Shown here piece by piece: positions 1-7,433 of a stretch of 64,000 nt of DNA (position 1 is the stretch's first letter; the number at the start of each line of letters is the position of its first letter). The notes under the pieces are model-generated. The model had not been told where the DNA came from, did no database searches, and worked only from the letters and a program-made list of their open reading frames with translations. The stretch lies in assembly GCF_026619435.1 (NCBI RefSeq), contig NZ_JAOVZQ010000001.1:2735501-2799500 (forward strand). The letters are read 5' to 3'. This stretch comes from Hoeflea ulvae. Lineage in GTDB: Bacteria > Pseudomonadota > Alphaproteobacteria > Rhizobiales > Rhizobiaceae. Made by a program: the position numbers and the translations under genes.

Positions 1-62
1 GGCGGCATCGTGCCCGCCAGCGCGCCAGCCAAGACCACAACAGTTGCCAGCACTCTATTCAT
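1..62 (-). CDS. N-terminal fragment of a secreted protein (runs off the window)
   Basis: Reading leftward from an ATG at 62-60, the first 20 codons encode a basic start (MNR) and then a hydrophobic Ala/Val/Leu/Gly run, which is what a Sec signal peptide looks like. A good ribosome binding site (GGAGG, seen as cctcc at 70-74) lies 7-8 bases upstream. The open frame continues past the window edge, so neither length nor function can be given. It is divergent from the IalB-family gene. Confidence 0.6.
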   Translation of the reverse strand, partial: MNRVLATVVVLAGALAGTMP

Positions 63-361
63 AGTCGATCCTCCACAGGATGATGCGGGGTCTTCCGCCG
101 GACCAATGCGGCCGATTCCCTGCCAGAAGATATACGCGGCCCGTCAGCCAAACCACCTTTCGGCATCAACAAGCCGGTTTTTTTGACCACAAGACGGCCG
201 CCGGGCTGGAAATTGGCGTCTTCACGCGCTAACAGGGACACGACCAAGCCTTGCTGTCGCCGCATTTTCAACCGAGAAGGCGCGGCATACACTTGAGGGC
301 GCGTAAACCGCGCGACAAGAACGCCGCCCCGGGGGCCGCAATTCAGGAGAGTCGGACGCAA
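63..361. other. Divergent intergenic region
   Basis: About 300 bases separate the partial leftward gene from the IalB-family gene. It holds the two ribosome binding sites (cctcc at 70-74 for the leftward gene, AGGAG at 345-349 for the rightward gene) and must hold both promoters. I see no convincing -35/-10 pair and no conserved small gene; frames open on both strands here have no recognisable protein character. Confidence 0.4.
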
Positions 362-970
362 ATGAACGCCACCACAAAGACCGTTTTCGCAGCCATCATG
401 TCGGCCGGCATCGCCGCCGCAGCCATGCCGGCAACCGCATTTGCGCAGGGCGCAAATCAGGGCTGGTACAAGACCTGCACCAAGCAGGAAGACAATGATG
501 TGTGTGTCGTGCAGAACATCGTCACCGCGCCCACAGGCCAGCTGCTCACGGCCATCGGCCTGATCGAGGTGACCGGCAAGGTCAACCGCAAGATCCTTCA
601 GGTCACGGTTCCGACCGCGCGGCTGATCCAGCCCGGCGTTGCCCTGCAGGTTGATGGCGGACAGGCCCAGCGCGTCGAATACGCGATCTGCATGCCCGAA
701 ACCTGCGTTGCGGAAATCCTGCTGACCGACGCCATGGTCAACTCCTACAAGAAGGGTGGCGAACTGGTTCTGACATCGGTCAATTATCAGCGCACGCCGA
801 ACCCGCTGAAGATCTCGCTCGAAGGCTTCACCCAGGTCTGGGACGGCGCGCCGATCGCCCAGTCGGAACTGCAGGAGCGCCAGCGCCTGCTGCAGGAAGA
901 AATGACCAAGAAGGCCGATGAGGCCCGCAAGAAGCTCGAAGACGCACAGGCTGCAGCCAAGAAGAACTGA
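362..970 (+). CDS. Invasion-associated locus B (IalB) family periplasmic protein
   Basis: The product is 202 residues. It has a signal peptide (about residues 1-28, cleavage likely after the Ala in AFAQ), then a beta-rich IalB-type domain with paired cysteines (WYKTC, DVCVVQ, AICMPETCVAE), and a charged, probably coiled-coil tail (about 165-202, rich in Glu, Lys and Ala). IalB proteins are common in rhizobia and Brucella relatives; in Bartonella the name comes from an erythrocyte-invasion phenotype, but in environmental relatives the role is unknown, so no virulence function is implied. The ATG at 362 is chosen because AGGAG sits 12 bases before it and the signal peptide starts there; the frame is open further upstream. 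A strong bidirectional terminator follows. Confidence 0.85.
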   Translation: MNATTKTVFAAIMSAGIAAAAMPATAFAQGANQGWYKTCTKQEDNDVCVVQNIVTAPTGQLLTAIGLIEVTGKVNRKILQVTVPTARLIQPGVALQVDGGQAQRVEYAICMPETCVAEILLTDAMVNSYKKGGELVLTSVNYQRTPNPLKISLEGFTQVWDGAPIAQSELQERQRLLQEEMTKKADEARKKLEDAQAAAKKN

Positions 971-989
971 TTGCGCCGAATGGACGACG

Positions 990-1025
990 AAAAAGCCCGG
1001 ATGCAGCGATGCATCCGGGCTTTTT
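990..1025. terminator. Bidirectional rho-independent terminator
   Basis: A perfect 16-bp stem (990-1005 paired with 1010-1025) closes on a GCGA tetraloop. It has five A on the left and five T on the right, so it can terminate both the IalB-family transcript and the convergent hspQ transcript. Confidence 0.9.
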
Positions 1026-1051
1026 CGGTTCTGACGGGCGCAGCCTTCAAA

Positions 1052-1381
1052 TCAGTGGCTGACGCGTTCCCGCGGCCGGTAGATGCCGTCGACATTGGCG
1101 TCGAAGAACTCGGCCACCTGGGGATGGCGCACCGGGACCTCGCTGTCATCGACCAGCAGGTTCTGCTCCGAGACATAGGCCACATATTCGGTGTCCTCGC
1201 TTTCGGCCAGCAGATGGTAAAACGGCTGGTCCTTGCGCGGGCGCACGTTCTCGGGAATGGCGTTCCACCATTCCTCGGTGTTGGCGAAGACCGGGTCGAC
1301 ATCGAAAATAACGCCCCGGAACGGGAAAATCCGGTGCTTGACGACCTGGCCAATGCGGAATTTGGCGTGTTTGAGTGTCAT
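1052..1381 (-). CDS. hspQ: Heat shock protein HspQ
   Basis: A 109-residue HspQ/YccV-type protein. The conserved core is visible: KFRIGQVVKHRIFPFRGVIF near the start, DVDPVFANTEEWW, then QPFYHLLAE and YVAYVSEQNLL. In E. coli HspQ binds hemimethylated DNA and acts as a specificity factor or substrate for Lon; the alphaproteobacterial versions are less studied. The start at 1381 has AGGAAG about 6 bases upstream and gives the usual family length; an upstream extension of the frame to 1465 lacks family similarity. It is convergent with the IalB gene and shares its terminator. Confidence 0.93.
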   Translation of the reverse strand: MTLKHAKFRIGQVVKHRIFPFRGVIFDVDPVFANTEEWWNAIPENVRPRKDQPFYHLLAESEDTEYVAYVSEQNLLVDDSEVPVRHPQVAEFFDANVDGIYRPRERVSH

Positions 1382-1517
1382 GTCTTGCTTCCTTTGACTT
1401 GATAAGATGGGAAGTTTGACGAAAAAATCAACTGTTTGTCCTTGACGCCAAAGCGCCGGGACCATACGCCCATCACAGGCTGAAGCGCGTTATTAACAGC
1501 TAGTACAGGCGTAAACC

Positions 1518-2483
1518 ATGGCTGAAATCACCGGACTTGTGCTTCCATTTTTCGGCCTCATCCTGCTCGGTTACATCGCTGCACGGATCACCAAGCAGCC
1601 CCAGGAAGCGATGGGGTGGCTCAACACCTTCATCATCTATGTTTCCCTGCCGGCGCTGTTTTTCAAGCTGCTGTCGCGCACGCCGATCGAACAGCTGGCG
1701 CGCTGGGATTATGTTCTGACCAGCATGACGATAACATATATGGTGTTTGCGCTGGTCTTTGCCGGCGGCATCCTTATCCGCCGCGCGACGATCGGCGAGG
1801 CCACGGTTCAGGGCCTGGCGGGCGCCTATGGCAATATCGGCTATATGGGGCCGGGCATCGCCATTCTGGCCTTCGGCGAGCCCGCGGCGGTGCCGGTGGC
1901 GCTGATCTTCTGTTTTGAGAACATCATGCATTTCACCATCGCGCCGATGATGATGGCGTTGTCGGGCGGCGACCGCCGCACGCCGGGCGCGCTGGCGCTG
2001 GAAGTGCTGCGCAAGATCGCCTTTCACCCGTTCATCCTGGCCACCGCGGTCGGTGTCGGCGCGGCCTGGCTGGAATTCGTGCCGCCGCTGCCCGTGGGCA
2101 GGCTGATCGATTACCTGGCGCAGGCCGCGGCACCCTGCGCGCTGTTTGCCATGGGCGTCACGCTGGCGCTGAGACCGCTCAGGCGGGTGCCGGTCGAGCT
2201 CGGCTACATCGTGCCGATGAAGCTGGTCCTTCATCCGGTGCTGATGTATCTCGGGCTGAGCCTGGTCGGGGATTTCGAGCCGGTCTGGGTCTACACCGCC
2301 GTGCTGCTGGCCTCATTGCCGACCGCCACCAATGTGTTCGTCATCGCCCAGCAATATTCGGTCTGGGTCGAGCGCGCCTCGGCCACGGTGCTGATCACCA
2401 CGGTCAGCAGTGTCGGCACCGTCTCGGTGCTGCTCTGGCTGATCACCAGCGGAACCTTGCCGCCTGACCTGTTTCCGAGCTGA
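1518..2483 (+). CDS. Auxin efflux carrier (AEC) family permease
   Basis: A 321-residue integral membrane protein with about ten hydrophobic segments, beginning with LVLPFFGLILLGY and ending with a helix around TVSSVGTVSVLLWLI. The family is split by a central loop (about 150-165), as in other AEC transporters such as malonate or malate carriers. The substrate cannot be read from the sequence; the auxin name is only the family name. Its stop (TGA, 2481-2483) directly abuts the stop of the convergent UbiH-like gene, with no room for a terminator. Confidence 0.85.
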   Translation: MAEITGLVLPFFGLILLGYIAARITKQPQEAMGWLNTFIIYVSLPALFFKLLSRTPIEQLARWDYVLTSMTITYMVFALVFAGGILIRRATIGEATVQGLAGAYGNIGYMGPGIAILAFGEPAAVPVALIFCFENIMHFTIAPMMMALSGGDRRTPGALALEVLRKIAFHPFILATAVGVGAAWLEFVPPLPVGRLIDYLAQAAAPCALFAMGVTLALRPLRRVPVELGYIVPMKLVLHPVLMYLGLSLVGDFEPVWVYTAVLLASLPTATNVFVIAQQYSVWVERASATVLITTVSSVGTVSVLLWLITSGTLPPDLFPS

Positions 2484-3671
2484 TCAGTCTTTTGCGGCGG
2501 CCCGGTCCTTGCGCCAGCCAGGCGTCATGCCTTCGCGCATTGCCAATAGCCTCAAGGGCGGAAACGCCGAGAGTGCTGCAAGCCCGCCGGTGCGCAGCAC
2601 CTGCAGCGGCAGCAGGGAGCTCAGCAAGGTGCGGTTGAGCAGGTCGACACCGACGGTGCGGCTGGTCACGTCGATGCGGCGCTGACGGTTGAACGCCGAT
2701 ACCGCCTTTGGCGCGTGTTCCGGTCCGCCGGCCTGCGTCAGTTGCTCGATGGCCTGCATGATGTCGCGCAGACCGAGATTGAGCCCCTGTGCCCCGATCG
2801 GCGGAAAGGCATGGCCGGTTTCACCGACCAGCATGGTCCGGCCGGCGCCGAAGCGATCGGCAATCAGGCTCGACAACGGCCAGGCCTGCACCTCGCCCTC
2901 GACGTCGACTGCGCCGAGAATGGAGTGCATCCGGCGCTCGACCTCGCGGTTGAGGTCGGCGCGGGGCAGGGCGAGGATCGCGTCCACATCCCCGGGTTTG
3001 ACCGCCCAGACCAGGCTCGACCGGTTGCCCGGCAGCGGCACCTGGGTAAACGGGCCCTGTTCGGTGTGAAACTCGGTCGAGGTGTCGCCATGCGCGATGC
3101 TGTGGGAAAAGTTCAGCACGAGTGCTGTCTGCGGATAGGACCAGGTCTTGACGCTGATGCCGATGGCCTCGCGCAGTTTCGAGCCGCGGCCGTCGGCGGC
3201 CAGCGCCGCCAGCGCCGTGATCCGGGTGCCGTCTGCCAGTGTGAGCTCGACATGCGCATCGGTCTGGACGGCCGAAACGAACGGGCTTTCAAAGCGCACG
3301 ACAAGGTCCTTGCCGGCGCTTGCCGCCAAAAGCGCGTCAAACAGCGGCTGGTTGGGAATGTTGTAGCCAAAGGCATCAAGATCGAGTTCGCTCGAGCGGA
3401 AGGACACCGGCGGCGCGCGCAACAGCCGGGCGGTGCCGTCGAGAATGCGCATGGTGCGCAACGGCGCAGACACCGGGCGCACCGTGTCCCAGAGGCCGAG
3501 CCGGATCAGCAAATCGATCGATTCCGACAGCAATGCCGTGGTCCGCCCGTCCTGGCGCGGCGGTGGCGGCGCGATGAAGGCCACGCGCCAGCCTTCAGCC
3601 GCCGCAGCCAGAGCGGCCACCGACCCGGCAAGGCCGCCACCGACGACTGCGACATCATAGAGCTTGTGCAT
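2484..3671 (-). CDS. UbiH/UbiF/COQ6-family FAD-dependent monooxygenase
   Basis: 395 residues with the usual flavoprotein aromatic hydroxylase layout. A Rossmann FAD motif starts the protein (VAVVGGGLAGS, about 7-17), a DG motif follows (LAADGRGSKLREA, about 160-170), and the second FAD contact is LVGETGHAFPPIGAQGLNLG (about 280-300). Here Glu replaces the usual Asp of the GD motif. The family hydroxylates ubiquinone precursors using O2 and NADPH; which ring position this one acts on cannot be told. The start has AAGG about 9 bases upstream. It is convergent with the AEC permease gene and divergent from the DUF2182 gene. Confidence 0.87.
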   Translation of the reverse strand: MHKLYDVAVVGGGLAGSVAALAAAAEGWRVAFIAPPPPRQDGRTTALLSESIDLLIRLGLWDTVRPVSAPLRTMRILDGTARLLRAPPVSFRSSELDLDAFGYNIPNQPLFDALLAASAGKDLVVRFESPFVSAVQTDAHVELTLADGTRITALAALAADGRGSKLREAIGISVKTWSYPQTALVLNFSHSIAHGDTSTEFHTEQGPFTQVPLPGNRSSLVWAVKPGDVDAILALPRADLNREVERRMHSILGAVDVEGEVQAWPLSSLIADRFGAGRTMLVGETGHAFPPIGAQGLNLGLRDIMQAIEQLTQAGGPEHAPKAVSAFNRQRRIDVTSRTVGVDLLNRTLLSSLLPLQVLRTGGLAALSAFPPLRLLAMREGMTPGWRKDRAAAKD

Positions 3672-3763
3672 TTGTTTGACCTTTCAGTCAGTTGCCGATT
3701 GCCTAGCGGGCTTTTCATCCTTTACATCGGCAGACCGACGAACTCCATGGGATCAATTGGCGC

Positions 3764-4696
3764 ATGTTCACGCCCCGCGGCAACAAGGATCCGCTCGACG
3801 GCCGGTTTGACCGGCTGGACCGGTCGGGCCGCCTGATTGCCGGCCTGGCGCGAAAGCCGGTATGGCCGGTGCTGGCCATGGTGCTCGTCACCGCTGCACT
3901 GGCCTGGTGGTTCCTCTTGTCGATGGCCGGCGCCATCGTGCGCTTCGAAGGCTCGCCGCAGCCGCTGGGCCCGGGCATGTCGCTCATTGCGAGGTTCCTG
4001 CCGGTGGATCCGGGTTCATTTGCCGCAAGAATTGCCGATCTCTGCCTCTCGGGCGATTCGGGGGCCTTGCTTGCCAGCGGCTCGATGCTCTCGGTTTCAG
4101 CCGGCCTGTTCGTGATGTGGCTGGCAATGGCGGCGGCAATGATGCTGCCCACGGCCGCACCAATGATCCGCACCTATGCCGAGATTGCCGACACCGCGGC
4201 CGCACGCGGCGAAGCGGTGGTGCACCCTGCGGTGCTGACCGGCGGCTATCTGCTGGTCTGGGCGCTGGCGGCGGTTGTATTCACGCTCGTGCAGATGCTC
4301 GTCAGCGCCCTGAGCGGCGCGGCAGCCACCGGGCCGGTCGGCGGCGTGATCGCCGGGCTGATCCTGATCGGCGCCGGCGCCTACCAGTTCACCGCGCTCA
4401 AGCAGGCCTGCCTCACCAAATGCCGCAATCCGTTCACCACCTTGTTTGCGCGGTGGAAAACCAGCGTCTCCGGCGTGTTCCGGCTAGGCATGGAACAGGG
4501 TGTGTGGTGTCTGGGATGTTGTTGGGCATTGATGCTGATCATGCTTGCGGTCGGCAGCATGAATGTGGTCTGGATGGCCGCGCTCACGGTGTTTACATTT
4601 GTGGAAAAAACCGGGGTGGGCCGGGTGACAACCCGCATCGGCGGCGCGATAGTGATCCTGTGGGGAGCGGCGCTCGTTTGGGGAGCGTTGATTTGA
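3764..4696 (+). CDS. DUF2182 integral membrane protein
   Basis: 310 residues with a basic N-terminus and about seven membrane helices. DUF2182 features visible are the MWLAMAAAMMLPTAAPM segment (about 125-141), a second helix pair near YLLVWALAAVVFTLVQM, the CLTKCRNP segment (about 217-224) and GMEQGVWCLGCCWALM (about 245-260), rich in Cys and Met. The family has been called predicted metal-binding, but I know of no proven function. The DUF1326 gene follows after 18 bases. In many proteobacteria these two families sit side by side, so I read them as one functional unit. Confidence 0.85.
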   Translation: MFTPRGNKDPLDGRFDRLDRSGRLIAGLARKPVWPVLAMVLVTAALAWWFLLSMAGAIVRFEGSPQPLGPGMSLIARFLPVDPGSFAARIADLCLSGDSGALLASGSMLSVSAGLFVMWLAMAAAMMLPTAAPMIRTYAEIADTAAARGEAVVHPAVLTGGYLLVWALAAVVFTLVQMLVSALSGAAATGPVGGVIAGLILIGAGAYQFTALKQACLTKCRNPFTTLFARWKTSVSGVFRLGMEQGVWCLGCCWALMLIMLAVGSMNVVWMAALTVFTFVEKTGVGRVTTRIGGAIVILWGAALVWGALI

Positions 4697-4714
4697 TTTC
4701 GGGAGAACATCTGC

Positions 4715-5332
4715 ATGGCTGACGTTGAATGGGCTTTGAAGGGCGAACTGGTGCTGTCGTGCAACTGCACTGTGTTCTGCCCCTGCGTGCTTTCGCTCGG
4801 CCAGCACCCACCGACCGAGGGCTATTGCCAGACCTGGGCCGGTTTCCGGATCGACAACGGCTATCATGGCGACACCGATCTGTCTGGTCTCAATCTGGGG
4901 CTGATCATGGAGATCCCGGGCTATATGAGCCGCGGCAACTGGACCGCCGGCCTGTTCGTCGACAAGCGCGCCTCGATCTACGCCACAAAGGCCTTCACCA
5001 GGATTTTCACCGGCAAGGCCGGCGGCACCACCTCGCTGCTGTCGATTCTTGTCGGCAATTTTCTCGGCGTCCAGCAGCAGCCGATCAGCTATGAGGTCGA
5101 GGGCAAGAAACGCATCGTCAAGATTCCCAAGATCATCGATGGCGTCATCTCGCCGATTCCGGGCAAGAAGCATGACGAGGACACGGTGATTTCCAATTCC
5201 GAATACTGGATCGCACCGGAAATCATTGTCGCCAAATCGGAAAAGTCCAAGCTGCGGGCCTTTGGCCGGAACTGGAACTTCGCCGGCCGATCGGCCGAAA
5301 TCTGCAAACTGGACTGGAGCGGTCCCAACTGA
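4715..5332 (+). CDS. DUF1326 domain protein
   Basis: 205 residues, no signal peptide, predicted cytoplasmic. The N-terminus holds a tight four-cysteine cluster, C16-x-C18-x3-C22-x-C24 (CNCTVFCPC), typical of DUF1326 and suggestive of metal binding. A second Cys (EGYCQTW, about 38) and one near the C-terminus (EICKLDW) are further candidates. A GGGAG ribosome binding site lies 10 bases before the start. It is the likely partner of the DUF2182 membrane protein just upstream. No biochemical role is established to my knowledge. Confidence 0.87.
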   Translation: MADVEWALKGELVLSCNCTVFCPCVLSLGQHPPTEGYCQTWAGFRIDNGYHGDTDLSGLNLGLIMEIPGYMSRGNWTAGLFVDKRASIYATKAFTRIFTGKAGGTTSLLSILVGNFLGVQQQPISYEVEGKKRIVKIPKIIDGVISPIPGKKHDEDTVISNSEYWIAPEIIVAKSEKSKLRAFGRNWNFAGRSAEICKLDWSGPN

Positions 5333-5358
5333 GTGACCCCGGAAAGGGAGTTGGCGGC

Positions 5359-6096
5359 ATGAAGCTTCCATTCAAATACCGCCGTGTTCCCTATGCGGAA
5401 ATCCGGGCGTTTTCTGTGCATATCCTCACAGCCAGCGGCTCGTTCATGGCCTTCCTGGCGCTGGTGGCAGCCGCCGAGGAACGCTTTGTCGATCTGTGGT
5501 GGTGGCTGGCCGTCGCCATGCTGATCGACGGCATTGACGGTCCGATCGCGCGCAAGCTCAATGTCAAGGAAGTGCTGCCGAACTGGTCCGGGGTGATGCT
5601 CGACAATGTGATCGACTACGTCACCTATGTGCTGATTCCGGCCTTCGCGCTCTACCAGAGCGGCATGATCGGCGAGCCCTTGTCCTTTGTCGCCGCGGGC
5701 CTGATCGTGGTGTCGAGCGCCATCTATTATGCAGACATGGGCATGAAGACCGATGAGAATTTCTTTTCCGGTTTTCCCGTGGCCTGGAACATGCTGGTTT
5801 TCACGCTGTTCGTCATTGATGCCTCCGAAACCGTGGCCTTCCTGATCGTGCTGGCAGCCGTGGTGATGACATTCCTGCCGATCAATTTCCTGCATCCGGT
5901 GCGTGTTGCGCGGCTTAGGCCGATCAATCTGACCATGTTCGGGATCTGGTCGGTGCTCTCTGCCTGTGCGCTGCTTCTGCATTTCGAAAGCCCGGACTGG
6001 CTGATGTGGGCGGTGATGCTGACCGGCGGCTATCTGTTCGTCATCGGCGGCGTCATGCAGATGTTTCCGAACCTGGGGAAGCCGAAAACCGGCTGA
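5359..6096 (+). CDS. pcs: Phosphatidylcholine synthase
   Basis: 245 residues, a CDP-alcohol phosphatidyltransferase with about eight membrane helices. The signature is complete: D60-G61-x2-A64-R65, then G78-x3-D82-x3-D86. Pcs condenses CDP-diacylglycerol with choline to give phosphatidylcholine and CMP in the inner membrane; it is a hallmark of rhizobia, Brucella and other bacteria that take choline from a host or environment. The start at 5359 has a GGGAG site 9 bases upstream. It follows the DUF1326 gene by 26 bases and may share its transcript. Confidence 0.95.
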   Translation: MKLPFKYRRVPYAEIRAFSVHILTASGSFMAFLALVAAAEERFVDLWWWLAVAMLIDGIDGPIARKLNVKEVLPNWSGVMLDNVIDYVTYVLIPAFALYQSGMIGEPLSFVAAGLIVVSSAIYYADMGMKTDENFFSGFPVAWNMLVFTLFVIDASETVAFLIVLAAVVMTFLPINFLHPVRVARLRPINLTMFGIWSVLSACALLLHFESPDWLMWAVMLTGGYLFVIGGVMQMFPNLGKPKTG

Positions 6097-6148
6097 CCCC
6101 TTGCGCCAGGCATGCGGTCCTGTGCCGCTTTGACCGGAGATCATGAAG

Positions 6149-7123
6149 ATGAAAGCAATCCTTGTTTCACAGCACGGCGGTCCGGAGGTCCTGGAATGGC
6201 GCGACCACGAGATCGGCAATCCCGGTCCGGGCGAGGTGCGTATCCGCCATGAAGCTGTCGGGCTGAACTTCATCGATGTCTATTTCCGCACCGGGCTCTA
6301 TCCGGCGCCCAACGGTCTGCCGCTGGTGCCGGGCAATGAGGGGGCGGGCGTTGTCACCGCCACCGGCGAAGGCGTCAGCGGCTTCAAGGAGGGGGACCGC
6401 GTCGCCTATGCCGGGCCGATCGGCGCCTATGCGCAGGATCGCATCATTGCAGCGGAGAAGATTGTCAGATTGCCCGACAACATAGACATGGATGTTGCGG
6501 CCGGAATGATGCTCAAGGGCATGACCGCCGAATATCTGCTTCGGCGCACCCATGCCGTCCAGCCCGGCGACACCATTCTCTATCATGCCGCAGCCGGCGG
6601 CGTCGGGCTTCTCGTCGGGCAATGGGCCAAGTCACTCGGCGCCACCGTGATCGGCACCGTCGGATCTTCCGAAAAGGCTGAACTGGCCGCCGCCCACGGC
6701 TATGACCATGTGATCAATTACCGGACCGAGGATTTTGTCTCCCGGGTCAGGGACATCACCGGCGGCAAGGGTGTCGACGTGGTCTATGATTCGGTCGGCA
6801 AGGACACCTTTCCCGGATCGCTGGATTGTTTGCGGCCGCGCGGGCTCTGGGCCAGCTTTGGCCAGTCATCGGGCCCGATCGAGCCGTTCAACATCGGCAT
6901 CCTGGCGCAAAAGGGCTCCTTGTTTGCCACCCGGCCGACGCTTTTCACCTATATCGCCAGCCGCGATGATCTGGTTGCGTCCGCGAATGCGCTGTTTGAC
7001 GTCGTCTCGCGCGGCGTCGTCAAAATCGGCATCAACCAGCGTTACCCGCTGGCCGAAGCCGCGCGCGCCCATGCGGATCTCGAAGCTCGACAGACCACCG
7101 GCACGACTGTGCTGACGCCCTGA
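6149..7123 (+). CDS. Quinone oxidoreductase (QOR), zinc-independent MDR family
   Basis: 324 residues from this start. An N-terminal GroES-like domain carries GLNFIDVYFRTGLYP (about 40-55) and PGNEGAGVV, and the NADPH-binding Rossmann domain holds YHAAAGGVGLLVGQWAKSLG (about 145-165). The family reduces quinones with NADPH in the cytoplasm. Two starts are possible: ATG 6143 lies only 3 bases after GGAG (6136-6139), while ATG 6149 lies 9 bases after it and gives the usual length, so 6149 is preferred. It follows pcs by about 50 bases. Confidence 0.88.
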   Translation: MKAILVSQHGGPEVLEWRDHEIGNPGPGEVRIRHEAVGLNFIDVYFRTGLYPAPNGLPLVPGNEGAGVVTATGEGVSGFKEGDRVAYAGPIGAYAQDRIIAAEKIVRLPDNIDMDVAAGMMLKGMTAEYLLRRTHAVQPGDTILYHAAAGGVGLLVGQWAKSLGATVIGTVGSSEKAELAAAHGYDHVINYRTEDFVSRVRDITGGKGVDVVYDSVGKDTFPGSLDCLRPRGLWASFGQSSGPIEPFNIGILAQKGSLFATRPTLFTYIASRDDLVASANALFDVVSRGVVKIGINQRYPLAEAARAHADLEARQTTGTTVLTP

Positions 7124-7190
7124 GCGGCATGGTGACCTGAATCTGGCCCGCGCTGGCGGAAACACTATCAAGCTAAATTTGAAAAACAGC

Positions 7191-7281
7191 GGCGGCTTTC
7201 GTCTTTGCAGGAAGATGAAAAGCCGCCTGATTATGAAATTACTTGTTATTTTCAGTCCCTGTCCCCTTGTGCAGCGCACAA
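7191..7281. promoter_or_regulatory. Hairpin and inverted repeat upstream of the nucleoside-type ABC operon
   Basis: The 310-base gap 7124-7433 holds two structures and no gene. A 9+7 bp stem with one bulged base (7191-7206 with 7211-7227) is not followed by T residues on the + strand, so it is not a standard terminator for qor; on the other strand a T-rich stretch does follow it. At 7267-7281 there is a perfect 6-bp inverted repeat with a 3-base centre (TTGTGC-AGC-GCACAA), the shape of a small repressor operator. Assigning it to the downstream ABC operon is inference. Confidence 0.4.
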
Positions 7282-7433
7282 ATATTGCGTTTCATGCAGC
7301 CTGAGACCGAGCTGTTCGAGCCAATCGGGTCCCTTGAATTTCAGGGCCAGATAGTGAAGCTTGTGTCGGGTGCTTTCGGGAGTAACGCTTTTCAAAAAGG
7401 CGGCTCGCGAAATCGCGGATATCAGGGGGTGAC

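Noticed and set aside
2715-3836. Long open frame opposite the UbiH-like gene
   Set aside because: It is antisense to a gene with clear FAD motifs, is rich in Arg/Gln/His and has no family features; a high-GC shadow.
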